From: Akkermansiaceae bacterium UBA1315
GTDB taxonomy: Bacteria; Verrucomicrobiota; Verrucomicrobiia; Verrucomicrobiales; Akkermansiaceae
NCBI GenBank assembly: GCA_002307065.1
Contig: DBTN01000012.1
Coordinates: 96,725-160,724 of the forward strand
Direction of reading: 5' to 3'
Length of the DNA stretch: 64,000 nucleotides
Part shown: one piece after another, positions 34,525-44,700 of the stretch
Position numbering within the stretch: the stretch's first letter is position 1
Layout: each line of letters starts with the position of its first letter
Translations under genes and position numbers: made by a program
Notes under the pieces: model-generated
Database searches by the model: none
What the model saw: the letters and a program-made list of their open reading frames with translations, nothing else
What the model was told of the DNA's origin: nothing

Positions 34525-37005
34525 ATGTTAGTGATGACTGCGCGAGATATCCGTCTCGGAATCGATATCGCTTCGAAAGAAGCAGCGATCCGGGCCGTTG
34601 GAGAAATTCTGATCTCCAGCGATTCGATCGAACCGGAATATGTCGAGAGCATGCTCGCCCGAGAAAAAACGGCGACGACTTATCTCGGCAACGGTTTGGC
34701 GATCCCCCACGGACGCCCCCAAGACGCGGCTCGCATCAAGCAAACGCGGGTGGCGGTTTTACAAATCCCAAAAGGGGTGGAGTGGCAGAACGGAAAGATC
34801 GCACATCTGGTTTTTGGGATCGCTGCGAAATCAGATGAACATATTGGGTTGCTGCGCCGCCTGACCGGTATTGTGGGAGACGCGGAGTTAGCTTGGAAAT
34901 TGGCGAACACAACCGATCCTGAAGAGATTCTAACAGCGGTCGCGACATCCGTCGACGCGAGTGAGCCGGGCATGGAAGAGGACACCGATTTCATCGGAAG
35001 TGAAGCTGAGATCGTGTTTTCCAATCCGCGCGGTTTTCACCTTCGTCCTGCCGGGAAATTCGCTCGGGCCGTTCAGGCGTATCCGGGAAAAGTGACGCTG
35101 GTGGTGAAAAGCCGGGAAGTGGAAGCGGACAGCCCGTCACGCATTCTCAATTTGGGCATCGCCGCGGGCGACACGATCCGAGTGCGGGTGAGGGGCGAAG
35201 ATGAAACCGACACACTTTCCGCGCTGGCGGCACTGCTTGAAGAGATCAACAACGAGCCGCAGGAAGAGGAAGTGGGTGCGGTGATTCCTGCGCAATGGAG
35301 CCCTGAAGAAGATCCATCCCACCGGAAAATTTCCCTTCAAGGAACCATGGCGGCTCCGGGACTCGCGGTTGCTCCTACGTGGAAATGGGTGCCGATTGAA
35401 CTCGGTGATCGCAAGCGCGCGGTCGGGGATCAAGCCGCAGAAATCGCTTCGCTGCGAAACGCGATCTCGACGGCCCGCAAACAACTCATGGCCCTCACCG
35501 AAGGGAAAAATATCAATCCCGTGCAACGTGGTCTTTTTGAAGCTCACGCTTCGCTTGTCGATGACTCGGAAATCGCTCGCGAAGCGGAAACATTGATCCA
35601 AGAAGGGGACGATGCGCTCTCGGCGTGGAAAGTCGTCATCGACTCGCGAGCTCACAAAGTGGAGGTGCTCGATGACGCGCATCTCGCCCAACGCGCAGTC
35701 GATATCCGCGACGTTGGACAGCGGGTTCAGAAAATTCTGTTAGGTGTGGAGCTCGATCCGATGGCCAATCTCACCGAACCGGTGATCCTGATCGCCGATG
35801 ACCTGGAGCCATCGGAAGCGGCCCAGTTGAAGGTCGAAAAAATCAAAGGCATCTGTTTAAAAAAGGGCAGCCCGAACGCTCACGCAGCCATCGTTTCCCG
35901 ATCGCTCGGGATTCCCATGTTGGTCGCGATCGGCAACCGCCTCGACGATCTTTCCCTTGGGCAGACGGTCATTCTCGATGCCTCGGGAGGCCGGATGATT
36001 TTAGATCCAAGCAAGGCCGATCTCGAATCGGCCGCCGCCGCGATTCAGGAAGTCGGCATTCAGCGAGACATGGATTGGGAGCACCGGTTTGAACCGGCGA
36101 TTCTGCGCGACGGGCATCGTGTTGAAATCGTCGCGAATATTGGCCAGGTTTCTGAAGCTCATTCCGTGATCGATTCCGGCGCGGAAGGCGTGGGTTTGTT
36201 GAGGACCGAATTCCTTTTCCTTGATCGCCCACATGCACCGGACGAAGAGGAGCAGTATCTCGCGCTCCGCGAAATGATCGAAGCGCTGCAGGGCTTGCCG
36301 ATGATCGTTCGCACGCTCGACATCGGCGGCGACAAACCGGTTTCCTATCTCGGTCTCAGTGAGCAGGATCTTTCGTTCCTGGGGCTTCGGGGTTTCCGGC
36401 TCAGCCAAGCCCGTCCGGATCTTGCGACGACTCAGCTCCGGGCGATTTTCAGAGCGGCGGAACACGGACCGATCCGGCTCATGTTCCCGATGATCGCCAC
36501 TCCAAACGATTTCCTTCGTGCCCGGGAGATGACTGAAAAAGTCCGCCGCGAAGTCGGTGGGAAAAAAGTCGAACTGGGTGTCATGATCGAGGTTCCTTCC
36601 GCCGTCACGATGGCCCCTGAGCTCGCGGAGCTTGCGGACTTTTTCTCGATCGGCACCAATGATCTCACCCAATACACCCTCGCGATCGACCGTACCCACC
36701 CGCTGCTTGCAAAGCGCGCCGATAGTCTTCATCCCGCCGTGCTCCGTCTGATTCGCGACACGGTGAAAGCCGCTCATGAAAAAGGAAAGTGGGTTGGCGT
36801 TTGTGGTGGACTTGCTGCAGATCCGCTTGGAGCGCTGATTTTAACCGGTTTGGGAATTGATGAATTAAGCATGCCGCCGGCACTGGTGCCACAGATCAAA
36901 GCGATGCTTCGCCGGGAGGAAACCCATCATCTCACCGAACTGGCCAACAAGGCCCTTCGTCAACGCGACGCCCGGGCAGTCCGTGCGCTGCGCCCATTCG
37001 CCTAA
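34525..37005 (+). CDS. Fused PTS EIIA-HPr-enzyme I (fructose type)
   Basis: An 826-residue multiphosphoryl transfer protein. The EIIA domain (1-145) has active His62 in GLAIPHGRPQD. The HPr domain (about 160-245) has His172 in NPRGFHLRPAGKFA. Enzyme I (about 268-826) has His453 in KGSPNAHAAIVSRS and the C-terminal PEP-binding barrel (DFFSIGTNDLTQYTLAIDR, VGVCGGLAADP). It passes phosphate from PEP to the FruA EIIB domain. With it, the operon needs no separate general PTS proteins. First gene of the operon, behind a repressed promoter. ATG at 34525 or the ATG three codons later are both possible. Confidence 0.94.
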   Translation: MLVMTARDIRLGIDIASKEAAIRAVGEILISSDSIEPEYVESMLAREKTATTYLGNGLAIPHGRPQDAARIKQTRVAVLQIPKGVEWQNGKIAHLVFGIAAKSDEHIGLLRRLTGIVGDAELAWKLANTTDPEEILTAVATSVDASEPGMEEDTDFIGSEAEIVFSNPRGFHLRPAGKFARAVQAYPGKVTLVVKSREVEADSPSRILNLGIAAGDTIRVRVRGEDETDTLSALAALLEEINNEPQEEEVGAVIPAQWSPEEDPSHRKISLQGTMAAPGLAVAPTWKWVPIELGDRKRAVGDQAAEIASLRNAISTARKQLMALTEGKNINPVQRGLFEAHASLVDDSEIAREAETLIQEGDDALSAWKVVIDSRAHKVEVLDDAHLAQRAVDIRDVGQRVQKILLGVELDPMANLTEPVILIADDLEPSEAAQLKVEKIKGICLKKGSPNAHAAIVSRSLGIPMLVAIGNRLDDLSLGQTVILDASGGRMILDPSKADLESAAAAIQEVGIQRDMDWEHRFEPAILRDGHRVEIVANIGQVSEAHSVIDSGAEGVGLLRTEFLFLDRPHAPDEEEQYLALREMIEALQGLPMIVRTLDIGGDKPVSYLGLSEQDLSFLGLRGFRLSQARPDLATTQLRAIFRAAEHGPIRLMFPMIATPNDFLRAREMTEKVRREVGGKKVELGVMIEVPSAVTMAPELAELADFFSIGTNDLTQYTLAIDRTHPLLAKRADSLHPAVLRLIRDTVKAAHEKGKWVGVCGGLAADPLGALILTGLGIDELSMPPALVPQIKAMLRREETHHLTELANKALRQRDARAVRALRPFA

Positions 37006-37024
37006 TTCCGAACCCATCAATTTC

Positions 37025-37984
37025 ATGGAAACTCACTCAGACATCGTGACGATCACGCTCAATCCGGCAGTCGATCAAACGGTTTTCGTCAACCGGTTGA
37101 ACGTCGGCAGTGTGAATCGCACAACCGCCCATCATCGCCAGACTGGCGGAAAAGGCGTCAACGTTTCCGCGATGCTCGGGCGTTATGGTATTGCCACGAC
37201 CGCAACCGGTTTCCTCGGAAAAGACAATCCACGTCTGTTCAACGAGCTTTTTAAAAAATGTAACATCCGTGATGAATTCATCTGGATCTCCGGTGAAACT
37301 CGAACCGGTATCAAAATCGTGGATCTCGCGACGCACGAGACGACTGATATCAATTTTCCCGGGCTGGAACCGACGTTTGTCGACCTCCAATCGTTCGAAA
37401 ACAAATTGCGAAAGCTGGTCAAACCCGGTCAGTGGTTTGTGATTGCCGGAAGTTTGCCGAGTGGAATCACGGTGGATTTTTTCGAAGAGATTCTCGTTTT
37501 GCTGAAACGCGGCGGCGCCAAGGTCGCGGTCGATACCAGTGGCGACGCGCTGAAAGTCGCGATCGAAAATCGTGCCGATCTGGTAAAGCCGAATGAACAT
37601 GAGCTTGCCGAAATCCTCGGCTATCCGCTCACCGATTTTGCGACGCGGGTCCATGCCGCGGTGGAACTTCAGCGGGAAAAAGTCGAACATGTCATTCTTT
37701 CCCTCGGCAGCGAAGGGGCCCTTTTCATCAATCCAGAGATGGCGTTGATGGCGTCGGCACCACCCGTCAAGGTCGTCAGCACAGTCGGTGCGGGGGATTC
37801 GATGCTTGCCGGGTATTTGGCCGGATTGGTTTCGGGCGAACCGGCCTCGAAGCGCGCCCAGCTCGCAAGTGTTTTTTCCTGGTATGCGTTGGAAGATATC
37901 AGCCGCCAGCTTCCCGGTCGCGAGGAAGTCACCAAACGTCTGCCATTCATCAAAGTGCAGCCGCTTTCCAAAATGAATTCATGA
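37025..37984 (+). CDS. fruK: 1-phosphofructokinase
   Basis: A 319-residue PfkB-family kinase. It has the N-terminal ITLNPAVDQTVFV motif, the glycine pair in HRQTGGKGVNVSAML, and the C-terminal signature with catalytic Asp in VVSTVGAGDSMLAGYLAG. It phosphorylates fructose-1-phosphate, the product of the PTS, to fructose-1,6-bisphosphate. It lies 19 bp after the EIIA-HPr-EI gene. I chose ATG at 37025 (METHSD), which places the first motif close to the N-terminus; a start at 36983 would overlap the previous gene. Confidence 0.93.
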   Translation: METHSDIVTITLNPAVDQTVFVNRLNVGSVNRTTAHHRQTGGKGVNVSAMLGRYGIATTATGFLGKDNPRLFNELFKKCNIRDEFIWISGETRTGIKIVDLATHETTDINFPGLEPTFVDLQSFENKLRKLVKPGQWFVIAGSLPSGITVDFFEEILVLLKRGGAKVAVDTSGDALKVAIENRADLVKPNEHELAEILGYPLTDFATRVHAAVELQREKVEHVILSLGSEGALFINPEMALMASAPPVKVVSTVGAGDSMLAGYLAGLVSGEPASKRAQLASVFSWYALEDISRQLPGREEVTKRLPFIKVQPLSKMNS

Positions 37985-37994
37985 AACCCATCTT

Positions 37995-39704
37995 ATGAAA
38001 ACCCTGCTCACCATCATTCCATTTTCTCCGACGGATCCGCTCACCCGGATGGCCCTTTCAGCGCTCCAGACGGAAGCGAAACTTCGCGGAATCGAAGTCA
38101 ATCTTTCCACCGATCCCAAGGCGGCTTCGCATTCCGAAGATGCGGTTTTATATATCATCGAAGGAGCCGATTCGGTAGCGCCTGACCAGCCGAATGCGAT
38201 AGTGACCGACCGGCCCGGCCTGATCCGTCACACCTCTGATCTGTTGGAACGGATCTCTCCTCGGTTGCAAAAAACTCCTGTCATCGGCGAACCGGTTTCA
38301 AAGGAAAATAACATTCCGGCGGCCAGCAAGTTCCTGGTGGGCGTGACTTCGTGTCCGACCGGTATCGCTCACACCTTCATGGCCGCAGAGGCATTGCTGA
38401 AAGGTGCGGCGGCGATGGGTTATACCATGAAAGTCGAAACTCGCGGTTCGGTTGGAGCAAAAAACGAGTTGACCGCTGAAGATATTTCCCGGGCGGATGC
38501 CGTCATCGTCGCGGCGGACGCCACCGTGGAAACCTCGCGTTTCGCAGGGAAAAAGCTGTTAGAGACCGGCACCAAGGCTGCAATCAACGATGCGAAAAGT
38601 TTGATCCGTTCGGCTTTGGAAAGAACGCCAGCCAACGAGGTAGCAAGCGCGAAGGTCGAGCCCAAATCCGCTCAGAGTGGAGTTTATAAACACCTGATGA
38701 CCGGTGTTTCCCATATGTTGCCACTGGTGGTAGCGGGTGGACTTTTGATTGCGTTGGCATTCGCCATTGGCGGAATTTACGCGGGGGATCAAGAGGGGAC
38801 GTTTGCCCATGCGCTGATGCAAATCGGTGCAAAATCGGCGTTTGCATTGTTCATTCCGGTCTTTGCGGGATATATCAGCTTTTCGATTTCAGATCGCCCG
38901 GGTCTCACTCCGGGCCTGATTGGCGGCATGTTGGCATCGAGCGTGGGGGCGGGATTTCTCGGCGGGATCGCTGCAGGATTTCTCGCAGGTTATTTTACCC
39001 GTTGGTTGAACCGGGTGGTGCAATTGCCGGATCAGCTCCAAGGGCTTAAACCGGTCCTGATCCTGCCACTGATCTCTTCATTGGTCGTCGGTCTCACGAT
39101 GATCTACATCATCGGTCCACCGGTGAAACAGGTGATGGAGGCGGTTTCCCAATGGTTGAACAACATGCAAGGAACCAGCGCGTTGGTTCTGGGACTGATC
39201 CTCGGTGGCATGATGGCGTTTGATATGGGCGGACCCATCAACAAGGCGGCTTATACATTCGGCGTGGGTCTCGTGGCCACCCAGATTTTCGCCCCGATGG
39301 CAGCGATCATGGCGGCGGGAATGGTGCCACCGCTCGGTCTCGCTCTGGCGGCGACTTTATTTAAAGATCGGTTTACGACCGATGAACAACAAGCGACCAA
39401 GGCGACGGCGGTGCTCGGCCTGGCCTTCGTGACCGAGGGGGCGATTCCTTATGCTGCGGCGGATCCTCTGCGAGTGATCCCGGCGACGGTTGCGGGCGCA
39501 GCGACGGCAGGCGCGATCTCGATGGCCGTTGGCTGCAAACTGATGGTTCCTCACGGCGGCATCTTCGTGCTGGCGATACCGGGAGCGATCACCCATGCGA
39601 TCGGATATTTCATTGCGATCGTGGCCGGGACTCTGGTCACCACCGGCATCCTGTATCTTCTGAAAAAGCCACTCGTGTCAAAAGCACCGGTTGCGGTCTC
39701 CTGA
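37995..39704 (+). CDS. fruA: PTS fructose transporter subunit EIIBC
   Basis: A 569-residue inner-membrane permease. Residues 1-95 look like a second, degenerate EIIB domain: the position of the active-site loop reads PFSPTDPLTRMA, without the cysteine. The working EIIB domain (about 112-205) has Cys120 in VGVTSCPTGIAHTFMAAEAL. From about 230 to 555 the EIIC membrane domain has many helices and the conserved MMAFDMGGPINKAAYTFG and VTEGAIPYAAADPLRV loops. It imports fructose as fructose-1-phosphate. The B'-B-C layout is like E. coli FruA. It starts 10 bp after fruK. Confidence 0.94.
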   Translation: MKTLLTIIPFSPTDPLTRMALSALQTEAKLRGIEVNLSTDPKAASHSEDAVLYIIEGADSVAPDQPNAIVTDRPGLIRHTSDLLERISPRLQKTPVIGEPVSKENNIPAASKFLVGVTSCPTGIAHTFMAAEALLKGAAAMGYTMKVETRGSVGAKNELTAEDISRADAVIVAADATVETSRFAGKKLLETGTKAAINDAKSLIRSALERTPANEVASAKVEPKSAQSGVYKHLMTGVSHMLPLVVAGGLLIALAFAIGGIYAGDQEGTFAHALMQIGAKSAFALFIPVFAGYISFSISDRPGLTPGLIGGMLASSVGAGFLGGIAAGFLAGYFTRWLNRVVQLPDQLQGLKPVLILPLISSLVVGLTMIYIIGPPVKQVMEAVSQWLNNMQGTSALVLGLILGGMMAFDMGGPINKAAYTFGVGLVATQIFAPMAAIMAAGMVPPLGLALAATLFKDRFTTDEQQATKATAVLGLAFVTEGAIPYAAADPLRVIPATVAGAATAGAISMAVGCKLMVPHGGIFVLAIPGAITHAIGYFIAIVAGTLVTTGILYLLKKPLVSKAPVAVS

Positions 39705-39727
39705 ACTCTCTACCCTAAAAAAACCAA

Positions 39728-40966
39728 ATGAAAATCCATCCATGTTTGTTTTTACTTCTGCTCGGTTCCAAAGCGGTCCTCGCGCAGTCTCAAACCGGTC
39801 AATCCTGGTTAGACGGTGAATATCTCACCGGCGATTGGCAGGGGAAACGCACTGAACTCAAAGAATCGGGCGTCACCGTATTTGGATATTACAATGCGAT
39901 CGCCGCGGCAAATGTTTCGGGAGGCGTGGAGAGTGATTCCAGTTACGCCGGAGACCTTTTTGTCGGCATGCATGTCGACCTGGAAAAAATTCTAGGCTGG
40001 GATGACACAGTGCTCAACTTATCCGCGATCGATCGCCACGGTCGGAGTATCGACTCCGCAGTCGGCGGAAGATACAGCGTGATGCAATTGGTCGGCGGTC
40101 AAAATGCCTTTCTTTATGAGGTCAATCTGGAGAAAAAATTTCTCGATGAAACCTTGTCGATCAAACTCGGGCGACTCAGCGCGACAGACGATTTTGTCGG
40201 CTCGCCTTATTACAGCTATTCACTGAACAACGCGGTGAACGGGCAGATCCGTGCGGTGCTTTTTGATGGTGTGATGACATCTTATCCGTTCCCGGTGTGG
40301 GGTGGGCGGGTGAAATATCAGCCGAACGAGGAGTTCTATGTCACGGTCGGGGCGTATCAGCTTTCGGACGATATTTTTGACCGGAATGACCAAGGTGTGG
40401 ATTTGCGCATCGACGGGGAAGACGGAGTCTCGATCTTCACCCAAGTCGGCTGGAGTCCTCAGATTGCTGAAAAGCCTGCCAACTTTTTTGTCGGAGCGAA
40501 CAATGCGTTTTATGATATGGAGAAATTCAACTCCACAGGAACCACCAATCATTTCCTGCGACTTTACGCTCATGGGGATTATCAGGTTTATCAGGAATCC
40601 CCGGGAAGCGAAGAAGGGTTGGTCGTGTTCGCGACCTTCGCTTACACTCGGCAAGAAGATGTGGCGATCATTCCGATCCAATCGACGGTCGGCTTGAACT
40701 ACCAAGGTTTATTCCCCGGGCGCGAAAAAGATCGGACCTTGTTGTATACCACGTTTGGGAAATTCAGTGGAGATTTTTCCAGGGAGGAAGTCGCGGCAGG
40801 AAGGGGAGCAACCGATTATGAAATGGTGGTCGAACTTGGGCACCGTTTCGAGTTGACTCAGTTCGCCTACATTCAACCGGATCTTCAATATATCATTCAC
40901 CCCGGCGGAACCGGAGACATCGATAATGCCTTGGTCGCCGGGGTGCAGTTTGGTGTTACCTTCTGA
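39728..40966 (+). CDS. OprB-family carbohydrate-selective porin
   Basis: A 412-residue outer-membrane beta-barrel protein with signal peptide (MKIHPCLFLLLLGSKAVLA). OprB-type features include WLDGEYLTGDWQGKRTELKESGV at the mature N-terminus, SIKLGRLSATDDF, and alternating aromatic strands ending in ALVAGVQFGVTF with a terminal Phe. It follows fruA by 23 bp on the same strand, so it is probably the last gene of the fructose operon and supplies outer-membrane entry for the sugar. It converges with the dehydrogenase gene with a 5-bp gap and no clear terminator. Confidence 0.87.
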   Translation: MKIHPCLFLLLLGSKAVLAQSQTGQSWLDGEYLTGDWQGKRTELKESGVTVFGYYNAIAAANVSGGVESDSSYAGDLFVGMHVDLEKILGWDDTVLNLSAIDRHGRSIDSAVGGRYSVMQLVGGQNAFLYEVNLEKKFLDETLSIKLGRLSATDDFVGSPYYSYSLNNAVNGQIRAVLFDGVMTSYPFPVWGGRVKYQPNEEFYVTVGAYQLSDDIFDRNDQGVDLRIDGEDGVSIFTQVGWSPQIAEKPANFFVGANNAFYDMEKFNSTGTTNHFLRLYAHGDYQVYQESPGSEEGLVVFATFAYTRQEDVAIIPIQSTVGLNYQGLFPGREKDRTLLYTTFGKFSGDFSREEVAAGRGATDYEMVVELGHRFELTQFAYIQPDLQYIIHPGGTGDIDNALVAGVQFGVTF

Positions 40967-40971
40967 CCGGT

Positions 40972-41721
40972 TCAACGATGGCCACCGGCGACCTGCAATG
41001 TCTCGCCGGTGATCCATCCGGAATCTTGGGACGCGAGGAAGACCGCGACCGGTCCGATGTCATCGGGTTGGCCAATGCGTCCAAGCGGTGTCTGAGCTTG
41101 GATGGCGTGGTAAAAGTCCGTGCTGATGAAACCTGCGGAGTGGACGCCTTCGGTCTCGATCATTCCCGGGTTCAGCGAGTTGACGCGAATCTTTTTTGGT
41201 CCAAGTTCTTTTGATAACGATTTGGTGATTGCGTCCACCGCGCCCTTGGTGGCGCTGTAAACGGATGCGTTGGGTGGTGGTGCGATTGCAGCGACCGAGC
41301 TGATGTTGATAATGCTGCCGCCGGTTTCACCAAATGCTTCGACCGCTTTCTGGGTGGTGAGAAGTAAACCAAGGACATTCAGGTTGAACTGGCGGTGGAA
41401 ATGATCGGCCGTGATTTCTTCGAGAGGCGCAAATTCAAAAATGCCGGCATTGTTCACGAGGATGTCGAGTTTGCCATACGCGGTTTTGGTTTCTTCGAAC
41501 AACCGGTCGATATCCTTTTGCTGGGAGACGTCGCCTTGAATAGCGATGGCCTTGCCGCCCGCTTGAATGATTTGAGAAACCACTTTGTCAGCGCCTTCTT
41601 TGCTGGATGCGTAGTTGACGACGACCGATGCACCGGCGGCTGCCAAGTGTTTTGCGATACCGGCGCCGATTCCTTTGGAGGCACCTGTTACGATTGCGAC
41701 TTTACCTGTTAGATTGCTCAT
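40972..41721 (-). CDS. Short-chain dehydrogenase/reductase
   Basis: A 249-residue classical SDR. The cofactor motif is VTGASKGIGAGIA (residues 11-23), with NNAG near residue 90, catalytic Ser in INISSVAAIAP, and Tyr-Lys in YSATKGAVDA. It resembles FabG or glucose dehydrogenase-type enzymes; the substrate is unknown. Its ATG (41721) overlaps the stop of the RND pump gene in a TGATG arrangement, so it is translated together with the efflux pump. This may indicate that the pump's substrate is also chemically reduced (inference). Confidence 0.88.
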   Translation of the reverse strand: MSNLTGKVAIVTGASKGIGAGIAKHLAAAGASVVVNYASSKEGADKVVSQIIQAGGKAIAIQGDVSQQKDIDRLFEETKTAYGKLDILVNNAGIFEFAPLEEITADHFHRQFNLNVLGLLLTTQKAVEAFGETGGSIINISSVAAIAPPPNASVYSATKGAVDAITKSLSKELGPKKIRVNSLNPGMIETEGVHSAGFISTDFYHAIQAQTPLGRIGQPDDIGPVAVFLASQDSGWITGETLQVAGGHR

Positions 41722-44700
41722 CACTTGATTTCTGTTGTTGGTTTTTTCACGCCGATTTTTTCCAGCACGGTGTAGAAAACCGGTGTGAGAAAGAGTCCGA
41801 AGACGGTGACGCCGATCATGCCGGCAAAGACCGCGACGCCCATCGCCTGGCGCATTTCCGCACCCGCGCCGGTCGCGATGACCAACGGCAGAACGCCGGC
41901 GATGAAAGCGATGGAGGTCATTAAAATGGGGCGCAGTCTGAGCCTGGATGCTTCTAGGGCGGATTCGACGATTCCTTTTCCTTCTTCACGAAGCTTCACT
42001 GCGAATTCGACGATCAGGATCGCGTTTTTCGCGGCCAGTCCGATCAGCACGATCAGTCCGATCTGAGTGAAAATATTGTTATCACCCTTGGTCAGCCAGA
42101 CTCCGAGCATGGCGGATAGCAAGGCCATCGGCACAATTAACAGCACCGCGAACGGGAGTCGGAAGCTTTCATACTGTGCGGCGAGCACAAGGAAAACGAG
42201 CAACAGGCTGATGGGGAAAACGAGCATACCGGTGTTGCCCGCGAGGATTTTCTGATACGTCAGATCGGTCCAATCGAGCGCCATGCCCTTTGGCAACGTT
42301 TCCTCAGCAAGTTTTTCCATGATCGCCTCCGCCTGGCCGGAGCTGTAGCCCGGGGCGGGACCACCATTGATTTCGGCGGCGGGATAGCCGTTGTAACGCA
42401 TCGCACGATCAGGGCCGTAGGTTTCACTGATTTTCATCAACGCACCGAGGGGGACCATCTCGCCGTCGAGGTTTCGTGTTTTCAGTTTGGTGATATCTTC
42501 GGCGTTGGTGCGGAAGGGGGCGTCGGCTTGGGCGACGACTTGATAGGTTCGGCCAAACCGGTTGAAATCATTGACATATAAACTTCCGAGATTGATCTGC
42601 ATCGTCTCGAAGATGTGATTGAGCGGCACGCCTTGTTGTTTCGCTTTGGCGCGATCAATATCGGCCTCGAGTTGCGGGGTATTCACCGTGAATCCGGAAA
42701 ACGTTCCGGCGAGACCTGGGGTCTGGTTCGCCTTCGCCACCAAATTTTGGGTAGCGGTGAAAAGTTCGTCATACCCCAGACCTGCGCGATCTTCGACGTA
42801 GAGTTTGAATCCACCGGTCGTGCCGAGCCCATTGACCGGTGGCGGAGGAAAGACCGCGACGAAGGCTTCCTGGATTTCTGAAAACTCGGCTTGGAGTTGC
42901 TTGGCGATCGCTTCGCCGGAAAGTTCGGGAGTCTTTCGGTCTTCAAATGGTCGCAGGTTCACGAATGCGATTCCAGAGTTCGGACTGTTGGTGAAGCCGT
43001 TGATGGAAAGACCTGGGAAGGCGATCGACGCATCGACGCCGGGATGTTTCAGGGCAATTTCACCCATTTTTCGGATGACCGCGTCGGTGCGTTCGAGCGA
43101 GGCGCCTTCCGGAAGTTGAGCAAACGCGACGAGATATTGTTTATCTTGAGCGGGAACAAATCCTGAAGGCACTTTTTTGAAAGTGAAAAACGTGAGTGCT
43201 ACGAGGCCTGCGTAGACCAGCAGCGCGATCGAGCTGCGACGGATGAGTTTGGAAACCCCATTGGCATACTTGTGTGATGACCATTCGAAAAACCGGTTGA
43301 AAGGACGGAACAGCCAGCCGAACGATCGGTCCATGATACGTGACAACCGATCCTTGGGTGCATGGTGATCGCGAAGCAAGAGCGCGGCGAGCGCGGGAGA
43401 TAGGGTAAGCGAATTAAATGCGGAAATGATTGTCGAGATCGCGATAGTGATGGCGAATTGTTTATAAAACTGCCCGCTCAAACCGGTGATAAACGCCGTG
43501 GGAATAAAGACCGCCGAAAGCACGAGCGCCGTTGCAACGATGGGTCCGGTGACTTCTCGCATCGCGCGTTTCGTCGCTTCAACCGGTGAGAATCCGAGCG
43601 CGATATTTCGCTCGACGTTTTCCACCACGACAATCGCATCGTCCACGACGATCCCGATCGCCAGCACCAATCCGAAAAGGGAAAGCGCGTTGATCGAAAA
43701 TCCGAGCGCATGCATGACCGCGAAGGTTCCCACCAATGAAACCGGTACGGCGGCGAGCGGAATGATCGAAGCTCGCCAGGTTTGGAGGAAAAGAATCACC
43801 ACCAGGACTACCAGGATGATCGCTTCCAAAAGGGTGTGAACGACCGCTTCGATGGAGTGACGAACAAAGACCGTGGGATCGTAGGCGATTTCATAATCGA
43901 GCCCGTCAGGAAAATCTTTCTTCAGTTTTTCCATCGTCGCTCGGACGTTGTTCGACAGATCGATCGAGTTCGAGCCGGGGAGTTGGAAGATGGGAATGGC
44001 GACGGCGGTTTTGTTGCTGAGCAATGATCGCAAGGCATATTCCGAGGCACCGAGTTCGATGCGGGCGACATCTCGCAACAAGGTGCGTTGTCCGTTTTCC
44101 CCGATTTTCAGAACGATTTCCCCGAACTCTTCTTCGGTGACCAGACGGCCTTTGGTGTTGATGAGCAGCTCGGTGTCAGCCGCGCTTGGGTTCGGTTGCT
44201 GGCCGACCGCGCCTGCCGCGACCTGAACGTTTTGTTCGCGGATCGAAGCCACGACATCACCGGCGGTTAGGCCGCGAGATGCCACTTTGTTCGGATCAAG
44301 CCAGACGCGCATGGCGTAATCGCCCGAGCCGAAAAGCTGAACTTGTCCCACTCCCGGAAGTCTGGTGAGAACATCACGCACCTGGAGCGTCGCATAGTTT
44401 CGAACATAGATATCGTCATATCTTCCGTCGGGAGAAAGAAGATGGACGACCATCGTCAGATCCGGCGAGCTCTTGATGGTAGTGACGCCGAGGCGACGGA
44501 CTTCTTCGGGCAATTTCGGCAACGCCTGAGATACGCGGTTTTGAATTTGGACCTGCGCTTTATCCGGATCTGTCCCGAGTTTGAAGGTGACGGTCAAGGT
44601 CATCACTCCATCCGTCGTGGCTTGTGAAAACATATAAATCGAATCCTCGACTCCGTTGATGGCTTGTTCGAGGGGCGTCGAAACCGTTTCAGCGATGGTC

